Assembly (NCBI GenBank): GCA_025890175.1 | Contig: JANPYM010000002.1 | Location: forward strand, 4,062,703 to 4,126,702 | DNA from: Ciborinia camelliae | Taxonomy: Eukaryota > Ascomycota > Leotiomycetes > Helotiales > Sclerotiniaceae | DNA length: 64,000 bases | Reading direction: 5' to 3' | Shown here: piece after piece, positions 44,888 to 56,544 of the stretch | Layout of the letters: every line of letters starts with the position of its first letter | How positions within the stretch are numbered: position 1 is the first letter of the stretch | Notes under the pieces: model-generated | Databases searched by the model: none | Told to the model about the DNA's origin: nothing | The model's input: only the letters and a program-made list of their open reading frames with translations | Made by a program: the position numbers and the translations under genes

Positions 44888-46001
44888 ATGCACTATCAGT
44901 ACATCCCACCCATCAAATTCTCGCCAATGCACCAACATAATCAACAGAAAGATTTTCATCGTTGCACTTGCCATCGCAGCCCCCTTATCTATCGCTCTTC
45001 CCCTCGCTGAACAAGAACCAGAATCAGCAAAAAGTACTCCCACGACAACAAACAAAGCAAGTGAACATCATAACATCGAAGCAGAACCCACTTGGTTATC
45101 CATACCGATTATTGATCCTACCAAGCTCTTCCCTATCCCCTTTTCAACGGTAATATCAGAACCCGCTACTACGAAGGGTGGGGAACAAGATCGACCTACA
45201 AGAAAACCGACTCCGGTTGTCACTACTAAGGGGGAGAACCAACTGGCGCAGAGTAGTCGAGTGACTGAGACGAATGCACCGAGGAGGCCGAAGTGGGGGG
45301 AGGGTAAAAAGGGCGAGAGGGGTGTTGAGGAGGGGAGTGTTGAGGAGGGGAGTGTTGAGGAGGGGAGTGTTGAGGAGGGGAGTGTTGAGGAGGGGAGTGT
45401 TGAGGAGGGGAGTGTTGAGGAGGGGAGTGTTGAGGAGGGGAGTGTTGAGGAGGGGAGTGTTGAGGAGGGGAGTGTTGAGGAGGGGAGTGTTGAGGAGGGG
45501 AGTGTTGCTGATAAAGGAAAGCCCACCAGGAAACCAGATACAGCTTCGGCGCCCACAGCAACGGCCAAACCAACTCAAAACTTCACTGGCAAACCCGACA
45601 CTGAACCTGTTCCAACCGCTACTGCAAAATCAACTCAACACTTCACCGGAAACCCCTATACGGAACCTGCACCAACAGCCACAGGCAAGCCCACTCAAGG
45701 TTTCCCCGGAAACCCAGATACACCTCCTACCCATACGATCAAAACTGAAGAGCTTGGAAAACCCACCGAGAAACCGGATGGTGTAAATACAACTTTTGCA
45801 ACCAAATATACTGGGAGTGAGATGACGCCTAGTCCAATGAATGCTAATAGTTTTGGACCGGTTGAGACGGTGGGGGAGGGGGGAAGGTTTGGATTTTCGC
45901 CTTTCTTTTGTGCTATAACTGTTCTTTTTGGAAAAAGGATAGAGGGATTAATACTGATAGATACTCAAGGAATCAATAGGATACATAAGGTGTCTTTATA
46001 A
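44888..46001 (+). CDS. secreted Thr/Pro-rich protein with VEEGS tandem repeats
   Basis: An 11-base first exon (44888-44898, encoding MHYQ across the junction), a 49-nt intron (GTACAT ... CAACAG) and exon 2 at 44948-46001 give 354 residues. Without this splice the frame has no ATG; with it the N-terminus is a good signal peptide (MHYQKIFIVALAIAAPLSIA, cut near ALP). Twelve perfect VEEGS copies follow at about residues 130-189, then three imperfect 20-23-residue repeats of the type PTATAKPTQNFTGKPDTEP with N-x-T/P and many Thr/Pro, suggesting O-glycosylation. The C-terminus has a moderately hydrophobic stretch (FGFSPFFCAITVLFG) before a basic end, not a clear GPI signal. Probably a cell-wall or secreted protein; no named family recognised. 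Confidence 0.7.
45324..45503 (+). repeat. 15-bp minisatellite, 12 perfect copies
   Basis: Unit GTTGAGGAGGGGAGT, 12 identical copies (180 bases), in frame as VEEGS. Perfect identity implies recent expansion or homogenisation. Confidence 0.97.
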
Positions 46002-46323
46002 AATATTTTGGTGAAGCAATAGAAGTGTTAATTGTTGTTTTGATGAAGTCTCATAAGTGGCGTGAAAGTCGTTATCGGGAATTCAAGCCCATAAAATAAA
46101 GCTTTAGATACCTAAATTTGAACGATGATAACGATTTTTAGTGATCATAGCGCTAAAGTTTGGAGCTAAGCTACTCGTGGATGACTAATCTCCAACCCCA
46201 AAGTTTTCTGTGGAACATAAACATAAACCCTCTTTCGAACCTCATTCAAATTGGTATTTCTGTATTCCAATCTCAATACCATCAAACCTCCAATCATCCC
46301 ATTATCCTATCACTCTTGACATC
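46002..46323. other. spacer with the P5C reductase promoter
   Basis: About 320 bases; nothing distinctive beyond AT-rich and C-rich leader-like sequence (46210-46320). Confidence 0.5.
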
Positions 46324-47357
46324 ATGGCAATACAAAACGGAACCGGAGGTCTTAGCAGTGACCCAACTGCTAACGCAGCATTGGGAAGCATGGCAAAATG
46401 GATCGAGAACCGGGATCTAGCCAAGGGCAATAACTTGGTCGCCGCCGTGGTAGGATGTGGTGAGTCATAAAACCTGAAACATGATGATTATATTCACTCA
46501 CAACTTTAGGAAACATGGGTAGTGCTATACTTACTGGCATTCTTGCTGCAAATTCCTTGCCAAATGCAAAAGATAACACACCAATCTCACATATCATTGC
46601 TTGTACCAAAACTGAAGCTTCAGCTTCCAGAGTATATCAAGCATCAAAAGACTGCGCAGCAGGAGAGAGAATTGCTGTATTTTACAATGATAACCTTAAA
46701 GCTTTCCAAATGGCTGATATTATCATTCTGGCATGTAAGCCGTACATGGCCGAGGAAGTTCTCGGAGCTCCTGGTGTTGCAGATGCTTTAGCAAACAAAC
46801 TCGTCATCTCAGTTTTGGCAGGCTCGACAACTGAACAGCTCAAGGGGTTCGCTTTCAATGGTAGCTCAGATACGAAAGGATGTTCCTTTATCAGGAGTAT
46901 GCCAAATCTTGGTGCACAAATCAAGGAATCACAAACCGTGATTTCCACCGCTGGATTAGAAACCATCTCTCCATCATACGAAGAGGCCATGAAATGGATC
47001 TTTCAAAGTATTGGAAAATACACATATGTCCCTGACAATGTTTTCCAAGCTGCCGGTGTCCTCGCAGGTTGCACTCCAGCGTGGTTTCTTACCGCTTTCG
47101 ATGGTATCCTCGACGGTGCTGTTTCAGAGGGAATGAAGCGCGATACTGCAATGGAGATCTTGGCTGGATCTATGCTCGCAGCTGCAAAGATGATACAGAA
47201 TGGTGAACATCCTGCGGTTTTGAGAGAGAAGATTTCATCTCCAGGGGGTACCACAATCCAAGGTCTCAAAACCATTGAGAAGGGCGGTGTCAGATCCACA
47301 TATACTGATGCAACCATCGATTCGGTACAACATGGTTTGAACATGAGCAAGAAATAA
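46324..47357 (+). CDS. PRO3: pyrroline-5-carboxylate reductase
   Basis: Two exons, 46324-46459 and 46510-47357, give 327 residues; the intron (50 nt) splits the Gly codon of the nucleotide-binding loop. The enzyme reduces pyrroline-5-carboxylate to proline with NAD(P)H, the last step of proline synthesis. Visible marks are the Rossmann motif VVGCGNMGSAILTG, the segment LVISVLAGSTTEQL, SFIRSMPNLGAQI, and the C-terminal family signature around REKISSPGGTTIQGLKTIEK. The N-terminal 38 residues before the Rossmann fold are longer than in yeast and contain no clear targeting signal, so it is probably cytosolic. Proline dehydrogenase follows on the same strand 949 bases downstream. Confidence 0.94.
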
Positions 47358-48306
47358 ATGATTCCTCGTTTGAGTTGGTACTGGGTGGAAGCTCGGTCAC
47401 CTGACTGATATTTCGCCTTTTATAATTAGAGGAGAGGAAATACTCCGGCTATATATTCCACGCATGGCTCTTTCAGTTAAATCGGATATAACCTGGAAAT
47501 TCCTATAGATGAAGCTCGGGCTTCGATAGAATAGAACAATCGTCTCAATAGACTAGATTTTCCGACGACATTTCCACCATTTGTATATGTTTTTCCTCCA
47601 AGTATTTCCTTTCGTTTATGATGCTGCTCATTAGGAATTCCACGTATGGTTGAAGCCAAAAGGCGGTGCTCATACAGATACATTCCTTCAAACAAAATCG
47701 ATCTGATACTACGGAAATAGCTACAAAGATAATTCGTCTACTAGGTACATATTCCCCGCTCGGCACTCCTTATCGCGGAAGGCGACCGGAAGGCGACCGC
47801 CTCATTCCTTCCATGGAATATCAACCACAACATTCGGAGATAGATCTTGCGCAAGCCACTCCACCATCAATTCAATCAATCGATACCACTTAAATCAGTT
47901 TCATGATCAAACCCAGATTCCTCTTTTGGAATTATGCACAAGAATGTCACATCTGAGATTACCTTGGTACGATAAGGACCCACCGACCCGATAAGGTAAT
48001 GTTTTGAGGGTTGATATGCGGGGTCGGGGATTCATTACGAGGTGAATATATGCATGTATGGTAGGTAGGGTAGTATCAATGTACGAGTATGGTATACCAA
48101 TATACACCCGATGATACACGAAACAACAGTTAACCAACTGTTGGTTATTGTAGAACAATCGGGATGGTAAGTAACGAAATCGGAGATATTAATCGGTTTA
48201 TACTACTCAGGTACCCAGGTAATTTTTACCTTTACGTTTACCTCGAGCTTTCTAATCTCATGGACTTTCATTTCATCTGTGAATTTGAAAGCTATACAAG
48301 TAGGTT
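47358..48306. other. spacer between the two proline-metabolism genes
   Basis: No gene. Contains GGCGACCGGAAGGCGACCG near 47782-47800 and GGTAGGTAGGGTAG near 48060. The promoter of the proline dehydrogenase gene should lie in its right half. Confidence 0.5.
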
Positions 48307-49888
48307 ATGTTCATGAAAATGCTCTTACGGCGGTCTTATAGGTTTCCTCCAGTGGAGAAATATCTTGTTCAATCTCAAAGACAATACATATCAATAACTA
48401 CAACCATCTCTCATCAGAATGGCTTCCATGACAATAAAACCTCTCCGAGCGGAAGTAGAACTCCCGAGCTTCCACCACTATCGATAATGCCAATGCCCCT
48501 TCTTCTGAAATCATATTTCATAACCTCAATTCTAGCCTCACCAAGAATAATCAAGTTCTTTCTTCCATTGCTTAACACGCTCGCAAACTCAAACTCGACG
48601 TTGTTGAATCCGGATAGAAATCCCGTCTTGCACGTGCTCGTGAGGAAGTTCATTTACGATCATTTTATCGCCGGTGAAAATGCCTCTCAAGTGAGAGCGA
48701 GCGTAGCTGATATGAAGAAGCTGGGTTTTAGTGGTGTTATCTTGGGATATGCAAAGGAAGTCAATGTCACGGGAGGAGGGGTTCAACATGGAGATGCACG
48801 AGGGTCCGTGACTGAGGAAGCAGGGGAGAGAGCTATCAAAGAATGGAGAGATGGTCTCATGAACACACTATCATTATTAGAACCTGGAGATTTCCTATCG
48901 CTTAAGTAAGTAGTTTTGTTTCTCTTTCAGATCATGACACAACACACACAACCACTAAACTTGAAGCAGATTCTCCGGAGCAGGACCCCTCGCTCTTCAC
49001 GCCCTCTCAAATAATCTCCCACCACCACCCCTCGTCCTAGAATCCATGCACCTCCTCCTTCGTACCGCGCGAGCCCAAAAAGCCCGCATCTGGCTCGATG
49101 CCGAACAGCAAGATATCCAACACGGAATTGAGCAATGGACCATCGATCTCATGCGCATCTACAACGCTGGTCCCCAAGCCCTCCTCTACACGACCATGCA
49201 AGCATATCTCAAAGCCACGCCCACCAACATCCTCCAACATTTAAAACTTGCGCAAGCCGAGAATTGGACTTTGGGCATCAAATTGGTGAGGGGTGCGTAT
49301 ATTGCGACGGAGAAGAGGGACTTGATTCATGATACGATCGAAGATACGCACGCGGCGTATAATCGGATCGCGGGCGATCTCTTGGGGAATTCGTACGCGG
49401 GGATGATGGCCGACGAAAATTCGCCATACCCCCGGGTCGAATTATTCCTCGCGACGCATAACGAAGAGAGCATCAAGCTCGCCTATGAGATGCAAAGCTC
49501 TCGCATCAGCGAGGGAAAACCCACCATCGAGCTCGCATTCGGACAACTGCAGGGAATGGCCGATGAGCTTAGTTGTGGCCTCTTGCAACTCTGTCGTCGG
49601 AATGAAAAGCAACATGACGAAGGCCACTCCTCGTCAGACGAGAAACGCAACACAAATACTGGCGATACACACGATCAAACGGAATCACGAAAAGAATCGC
49701 GAAAATTCATACCTAAAGCATATAAATGTATGGTGTGGGGTTCCACGCAAGAATGTCTTCAGTTTTTATTGAGGAGGGTCAAGGAGAATGGGGATGCGTT
49801 GGGACGGACGGGGTTTTGGGTGCAGGGGTTTAGGAGGGAGATTTGGAGGAGGGTTGGAGTGAGGAATGAGAGGGGGAGGGGGAGGTGA
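48307..49888 (+). CDS. PUT1: mitochondrial proline dehydrogenase
   Basis: Two exons, 48307-48905 and 48970-49888, give 505 residues; the intron (64 nt) has GTAAGT and AGCAG ends. The enzyme oxidises proline to P5C using FAD, passing electrons to the respiratory chain on the inner mitochondrial membrane. The N-terminus (MFMKMLLRRSYRFPPVEKYL) is basic and lacks acidic residues, as a mitochondrial presequence should. Barrel motifs include LGFSGVILGYAKE, ARIWLDAEQQDIQ, GIKLVRGAYIATEKRD, FLATHNEESIKLAYEM and ELAFGQLQGMADELS. A hydrophilic insert rich in Asp, Ser, Thr and Lys (about residues 402-435) is variable in fungi. The C-terminal Arg/Gly-rich end (RNERGRGR) is disordered. Good family match. 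Confidence 0.93.
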
Positions 49889-50356
49889 TAGAGTGAATAG
49901 AGGGAAGGCGTGCTGGGTTGACGAGGGTGCTTGGGATCGGATCGGATTAGGAGTTCAGAGCCTGGAGTTTGAAGTTTTGAACCCGGAATTAGGGTTCATG
50001 ATCGGGATGAGGAATTAGGATCAGATCCCGTGTCTTTTTTTATTCATGAATTCAACGAGAATTACTTCCCATTCCCACCGTAATACGTATATCCATCAGC
50101 CTCAAACTCACCATATCATATCATATCATATCATATCATATCATTGCATTACCATTTCCACTGTCATGTCATGTCATATCGTGACATTACCCTTACCCTC
50201 ACCCTTCCCATCCAAATTCCCGAACGTGGGCCCCAGCACGTGGTGGACTCTAGGTACCCTCTCCTCCTCTCCTCCTCCTCTCCCACTCCTCATACATATC
50301 TAATCTACCTACCCCCCCCAAACAAAAACAAAAACAAAGACAATCCCCCCTCTTCC
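49889..50356. other. spacer with ATCAT repeats
   Basis: ATCATATCATATCATATCAT near 50112-50145 and CTCCTCTCCTCCTCC at 50262-50282. No gene. Confidence 0.6.
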
Positions 50357-50476
50357 ACATACGACCATAGACTGAAGAGAATTGGGCATCCCGTCCGCTC
50401 TGCCATACACAAGCTTCAGATCGGTAGATTAGTAGTTGGGTGGGTGACCACCAGCGAATCCCTACTGTTGTATGTT
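50357..50476 (+). rRNA. 5S ribosomal RNA
   Basis: 120 bases beginning ACATACGACCATAGACTG and ending CTGTTGTATGTT. The conserved internal parts are present: GGGCATCCCGTCCGCTC, GGTTAGTAGTT-like GATTAGTAGTTGGGTGGGTG, and ACCACCAGCGAATCCC. ACATACGAC near the start pairs with GTTGTATGT at the end to close helix I, and CTGAAG pairs with CTTCAG. It is a single dispersed copy, as usual in filamentous ascomycetes. A T-run directly after the end acts as the Pol III terminator. The promoter is internal. Confidence 0.95.
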
Positions 50477-50529
50477 TTTTTCGTTTTTTTTTTTTTTTTT
50501 TNNNNNNNNNNTTTTTTTTTTTTTTTTTT
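50477..50529 (+). terminator. poly-T Pol III terminator region, broken by a 10-N gap
   Basis: TTTTTTCG then a long T-run either side of N at 50502-50511. The gap sits inside a homopolymer and its true length is unknown. Confidence 0.7.
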
Positions 50530-51552
50530 GGGAGTTTTGGGGTGGGTTTGGGTTCGTTCGGGATGAGTGGGGCTTTGTTTGGTGTTGTGACGTGGTGTGT
50601 ATGGAGGAAGAGGGATGAGGAAGAGGGGGGAAGCGAATGGTATGGTTGGATGTTAAAGTTAGTTAAACTGGTTTCTCTGCGTCCGGGCAGGCAGTCCCAT
50701 ATTATATAATCCATCTCATCTCATCTCTCTCTCCTTTACGTTCTGATATACGAGCTTTGAGTACGGCCCTTCACGAGCTCCCTCGCAGCTCGTGCTGCGC
50801 AGCTTGTAGAGCCCTAGACTTAAACAACTCAATCAGCATCCGTTTCGCATGATTAATGAGGTGTTTTAAAATATGTATGTTAGAGATTCCAAGAGGAGAG
50901 CGAGGTACTTGATATGACTACCTAGCTACCTGATCTGATCTGATGGAAAGTGATGAGTGGTGAGATGATGAGATAAGAAGACATTTAATCTCCCATCCCA
51001 TCCCATCCCATTCCCTCCCCTTCCACCCACCATCCACTCACATAAATCCCCCAAAGATACAACTTGTGCAGCCACCACCAGGCAGAGTTCTCATCTTATC
51101 TTCTCCCGTCCCATCTCCTCTCGTCCCGTCTCGTCCCGTCCCGTCCAGCTAAGCTACCTACCTATGTACTCCAATATAACCGATCCAATAACCGTCCAAT
51201 ATCCGTATTCCAGATCCAGAACTAGATCCAAATCCAAATCCAAATCCAAATCCACAAACCGATATTCTCATCTCATCCGGTATCATATCAATGCGACTTG
51301 ATTCATGGTATCATATCATATACTGTATATATACCTAGGTAGGTAAGGTACCTACGAGTACATACCGATACATACATACAACCAACCAACCAACCAATCA
51401 ACAAACGATGAAACATTTTCTACATATCTACATATCTACCTAACTACCTAGGTAGGTACCTTAGGTACCAACCTCTCGAATAGCGAGTCCAGTGATCCTG
51501 ATCCCATCCCACCAATTCCAACACAGCAAAGCGAGCAACTCCACCCTATCAT
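50530..51552. other. gene-free region
   Basis: CCCATCCCATCCCATCCC at 50993-51010, CGTCCCGTCTCGTCCCGTCC at 51123-51146, CAAATCCAAATCCAAATCC near 51230-51255, and TACCTAGGTAGGTAAGGTACC and TACCTAGGTAGGTACCTTAGG near 51340-51475. No gene; the last part is the 3' flank of the sirtuin gene. Confidence 0.55.
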
Positions 51553-54500
51553 TCATCTATCATTACAAACCGCCCCAATACTCATTCGATCCCTCCCCCT
51601 AACGACAATAGTATCCGCACGATGCCTAGCATCCCCATCCTCAACCTCAACCCCCTCCCCACCAATCCTACTGCTTCGCTTACTTCTCGTCCCATACGAA
51701 TGCCTCAGCGCTGGTCTCGTCGGAACCACCATCGTATTCTGTTCCAGAGGAGAACCAGCTCTCTCCCCACTATCCACCATCTTCCCCTTTCCTTTATCTT
51801 TTCTCACTGACTCAGGAGACCCAGTCGGCGGTAAGCTAGTCAAGCTCATTCCCTTGATACTAATACTGGAATCCATCAACCCTCTCATATTTGGCAGTCC
51901 AATCCCCTCCAGTCCACCATCTACTCCGACATCTCCAAAAGACCTCTTGTAACCAATGCTATTCCCTGGCACGTTGCCAGCCAGTCGTTCAAAAGGTACC
52001 CTGGTTCTGAGGTCATCGAAAAAGCTTTCGGGGAGAGTATTATTGGTAAGTTTGCGGACATTTTTGAGAATAACATCACCAAGCCACGCACCATTACGAG
52101 GTGGTTCAGTTGAAGGTGTATTGACGATAGGAGTTATTTCAGATGTAGTTTGGCGTTTCTGAGGAATGCTGACTGTGACTGCCGATGATTGTTTGGTGTG
52201 GGATGAGGCTGGAAGAGATTTGCGAGCTTTCTTGATGGGGGGTAATATTGGTGGTGGTCGAGACTTCTCAGTTGGCTTCTGCTCTGGTATTTGTCCAGTA
52301 GAAGCTCTCAAAGCTCTACGATCGAAAGGTTGCCAATATACAGGTCGGACTGATCCATTTCCTTCAGTATCCTTAAGCTTTCGAAGATCATCAAGAATCT
52401 TATATGTAAAATAAACTGCATTCGTCTTATCATCTCTTTTACACTGTGGTCGGTATGCCGGTATTTTCTCGGAATTACTGCGCTGTTTGGATGATGCCGG
52501 GTCTTTACTAGCAACGCTCTGCGTGGCATTTGTATATGGAAGCCAGATATCACTTCGTCGTTTCTTCAAGTCCAGGACCCAGGCATCACAATCCCATTCC
52601 ACCCAATAATCAATCACATCACCCCATTGACTCTCTGGGGGTTTCGTTTGGTTAACGAAGATTACGCTTCCACCTCTTGCATGTACAGCTTGTGCAAATT
52701 CTTTGACCATAATCTTAAGGCCGTGAACTCGTAAACTAGTGCCAAGAATGAGAAGGACATCTGGACCCAATTTCAAGTCGTGGATGATCAATGGCCCCAC
52801 GAGATTTGCATGCGGATGTTCTTCTCCATAAAGAACGATATCAGGTCTCAATCTGCCAACAGCCAAGCCTCTGCGACCCTTGTCTTGGCGCGACAGGGAG
52901 CTTGAGATACAAGAAGGGCAGTCGGGAGCAGATCCAGCCATTGTGATAGTTTCTCTATCATCCTCATCCCAACTGGTGAGTTTTGAGCATACCCCGCAGC
53001 GCAATTTACTCAGTGAGCCGTGGAGCATAACACACTCTACTCCAGTTGCAACAGAGGTGTCTTTTCCTCGTCCTTCTCCTCCAACTGGGAGAGATTTTCC
53101 CTGTACTTTGGTTTGAAAACGCGTACGATCGCCAGCGCCAAGCTCGAGATCCGTAGTGAGACCTTCGCGTTCCTCAAGGCAGTCGATATTCTGTGTGTAG
53201 TTCCGGACGAGGCGACCGTTGTCTCTGAGAGCACGGATAAATTGGTGAGTGGTGGTGGTAGACTTGACATCGTTATTAATTCTGCGGCGAAAATTGGAAA
53301 TGAACATGTAAAATATGGAGGTTGAGAAAGGATCAGACCAGATCACCGAGTCAAATAGATCTTTTCCTTTTAGATTGGGTAATGTACGTGATGAAGTGGA
53401 TTGAGATGATTGTGATGGAGGTTCTTCGGATTCAGAAGCAGTTGTGGTGGAACTGACTTCACTCAAGAAATTACGTTTGTTGCTGCTGCTGCAGTCGCTT
53501 GATGAAATTGAAGGTGTAGCGCTGCTCGCCGTGAACGCGTCTTCAACATTGGTGGTGGTGGAGAGTTTACTGTTGGGAAGTTCAAACGCAGGGGTATTTC
53601 GTCGAGAGGATCTTCTGAGCGAGGAAGATTGTTGTGTAAGTTGTGGCGGTAAACTGTCAGCGCGTGATCTTATTGATTGCCGTAGAGAAGATCTGCTTTC
53701 GATGATTGAATTTTCGGAGGAAGGTATCTGTGATGAAGATCTCTGGCTGAGTTTTCGCGGTTCTGGGAGAGGAGGTTGCGGGTTGGTGATTGAGGCCTGA
53801 ATTGTTGACCGGATGCTACTTTCACGTCGAAGTGAATTTGATAGGGAAGAATCAGAACGAATTCTTGTCGCGATGGAATTTTCTTCTCTTGTAAAAGAGA
53901 AGGGTGAGTTGGTTCGGAGTGAACGTCGAGTGTGTTTTTGTTTACTGTCAACTACACCTACGTCCTCAGGCAACCGAGAATTTTCCGATGCATACTGAGA
54001 AGAGTATTCATTCGACTCTTGCAACAATTGTTGTGATGCCTTTTCCTCCGTATTTGAACTCTCTGAATCAAGCTCCATCTCCAATGTAGGTGCTATGTCT
54101 TCCTGAGACTTAACATCCTCATTACGGGATACTCGTCGATTAGGGTTCTCGGTCGTGATGCACTCAACACCGGCTTTGGTACACGCTTCACAGCATGGTC
54201 GGACCTCACCACATTTTATCTTTCGGACTCGACATCGATCGCAGGCACGAAGAAATCGAACTCGGGGAAGCGATCCTTTCGAGGTCAATTTTGGAGATTC
54301 ATTCTTAGAATCATCCTGTGCCAAAGGACCATTCCGAGCTCGAGCATTCTGACTTCTCGGAGGTGGTATGGGCGATTCATTGATAGAATCAGGCTGTGGC
54401 AAAGAAACACGCCGAATCTGAAGAGTTTGACTCTTCAACGTAGGTTTCGATGATTCATTCTTGAAATTATCCTGTACCAGAGAAACATGCCTACGAGAAC

Positions 54501-54982
54501 TTCTTCGAGATGGAGCTGGAGTCGGCACTTCTGACTGCACGGGAGTTTCTTTTACAGGGGGCCGGGAGCATGGCTGGGAAGGTTGCTCGAGGGGCAATTC
54601 AGAAGGTTCTTCAGGAGGAAGATTTACCCTCACGCCATCAGCTGTCACAAGTTCGTAATAGTATCGCTCTGTGACACGTCTTTTCTTCTTTGGTCGATCA
54701 TCGATATCGTAATCATTAATTTCCCAAGGAGGATTTTCAAGTGCAGCATCGTACTGTGCTTGGATCATTGAATAAAGACCATGTTCGGAGCGAAAATCCT
54801 ATTATGTTGGGTTAGCAGTTGACAAATAGGTAAAGGGTAAGTTGTCATCCACTTACAGGTATTCCACAGTTCGTACTGATTCCAGCTCCAGTCACAACCA
54901 CAACTTTCCTTGATTTTGCAAGAATATTTGCAATTTCCTGTAGTTCAGTGGCAGAGCTTGGTACAACATTAATTGTGGGCAT
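51553..54982 (-). CDS. Hst3/Hst4-type sirtuin with an inserted Zn2Cys6 cluster
   Basis: Two exons, 54857-54982 and 51553-54798, give 1123 residues; the intron (58 nt) is phase 0. Residues 28-56 are the NAD-binding start of a Sir2 domain (VVVVTGAGISTNCGIPDFRS, GLYSMIQ). The domain resumes at about residue 519 (KGKDLFDSVIWSDPF), followed by RNYTQNIDCLEE, the catalytic VMLHGS, zinc pairs CGVC and CPSC, and LLILGTSLRVHG. This subgroup removes acetyl groups, H3K56 in yeast Hst3/Hst4. The insert of about 460 residues contains a Zn2Cys6 cluster: C228-x2-C231-x6-C238-x6-C245-x2-C248-x6-C255, within ACDRCRVRKIKC. It also has short repeats (NESxKxTxK). The C-terminal 250 residues are Ser/Arg-rich. Nuclear by inference. 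Confidence 0.88.
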
Positions 54983-56544
54983 TGTAGCGATATTGTAAAG
55001 AGACCAACACTGCTCTGCTTGTTCTATTCTTGCTTAAGAAGAACCAATAATTGAAATCTCAAATGACACCACCGTTTTCAAGCCCGGATTCTGGGCTAGT
55101 GGCTTGCGCTTGTTGAATATGCGAAGACAGTGAATTGCAACTCAGGTCATTTCGGATATGACACCACGAAACACGAGGATAAAATGTGCTGTGCTGCTTA
55201 ATCCTCATGTGGTCCGAAAATCCAAATTCTCGCAGGTATTGTGTACTGAATGCTGCAACTTTGAACAGCTCTGAATCTTGGGCCCCCCGAAGACTTTTCC
55301 GAAATGCAAAGAAGCCAAGCAAACCATTCGATTAACGCCAATGACTCCCAAGTATGATTTTGTTCCGCGAATGTGCTGTGTTGTCAAATGGCGGATGAGT
55401 CGCTGAGAAATGGAAGTCCCTAGCTGTGCAATTCGAACGAGCACTTTGGGAGGATGTTTGAGTCGAATGCGCCAGAAGCTAAGTGGCTTTGAAAGCAAGT
55501 CTATCAGTTTCCAAGTGGTGAATATCGCAGATGGTTTGAGACTCGACGCGCAGATTGATCCCCTGGCCTTTCCAACTCCCGGAAACGTTGATATCAAGTT
55601 CGAATGGATTCGTTCTTCGATTCGATTTCTTCTCTGATTCTCCCTCCAAAACTTCCGAAGATAATTGCACTCGGTCGATTGGTATTAACCAAGGATTGTA
55701 CTTGGAATACTTTGTTGTTTATGATGTTTAGTTTTATCTAAAGTTTCTGGTCCTTTGAAAGGTAGACGCGATGTGCGGCCGACCACATCCAATCGCGTTC
55801 TGCACGGACCATCGAATCCCCCACAGTTTTGTCAGCCCTTTCACCCTCTCACTCACATATGGATACCTCGATCAAATCAACCTTAATATCTTGTACTCCG
55901 GCCAGGTTCCTGGTTGTTCAGAACCTTAATCTCTTCTACTCTGGGCACTGATTTTGGTTATCACGAGTTATCACGAGTTATCATGATGTCTTAAACTTCA
56001 TCAAACTTCTGAGGTAGCACACCAAGTGGTACAGAATATGGTACAGAATATGGACAGAATATGGTACAGAATATGCCACGGAATATGGCACGTTGATATT
56101 ACTCACATCATCTACCGAAGAGTGTGACAGGATGCCATATCATAAGTTTGCTGCTTGTCTGTCGATGAAAGCATGAGATCTGCTGTTCCCTTCATCTGTC
56201 TCAACATTTGTGCAACTGTGACCACTAAGTTCCTCCTACATTCCAAGATTGCTTTTTCATATGTACAGTGTTTGCAAGACAAGCAATGCTACAAGATATT
56301 GTTGTCAAGAATATGACCAAATATGACTCCTACAATTGTTGGCAGACTCATTCAAAGTCTATGCTCTGCTCCGCTGGTCAACTGAGCCTCATAGAATTGA
56401 CAACAGCTCAAAGAGCAAGCTTTGATGGCATTCATTTGTCTAACTGAATCAAACTGAACTATTGCCATCATTATATGTAGTCATTCAGCAATGTTTTCTT
56501 TTTTCGATGTTTTCTTTATTCTCAGAAGCCACTCCTATTTCGAC
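54983..56544. other. divergent intergenic region
   Basis: Upstream of both the sirtuin and the small orphan gene. Contains a GGTACAGAATAT repeat (about six units, 56028-56090). Open frames at 55059-55670 on the minus strand have no domain. Confidence 0.5.

Noticed and set aside
45068..45578. Three long antisense or alternative-frame ORFs over the VEEGS repeat (LLNTP, QHSPP, STLPS repeats)
   Set aside because: Translations of the 15-base minisatellite in other frames. Only the plus frame continues into a signal peptide and non-repeat sequence.
55059..55670. Overlapping minus-strand ORFs upstream of the sirtuin
   Set aside because: No domain, weak starts and no connection by splice sites; more likely promoter or leader DNA.
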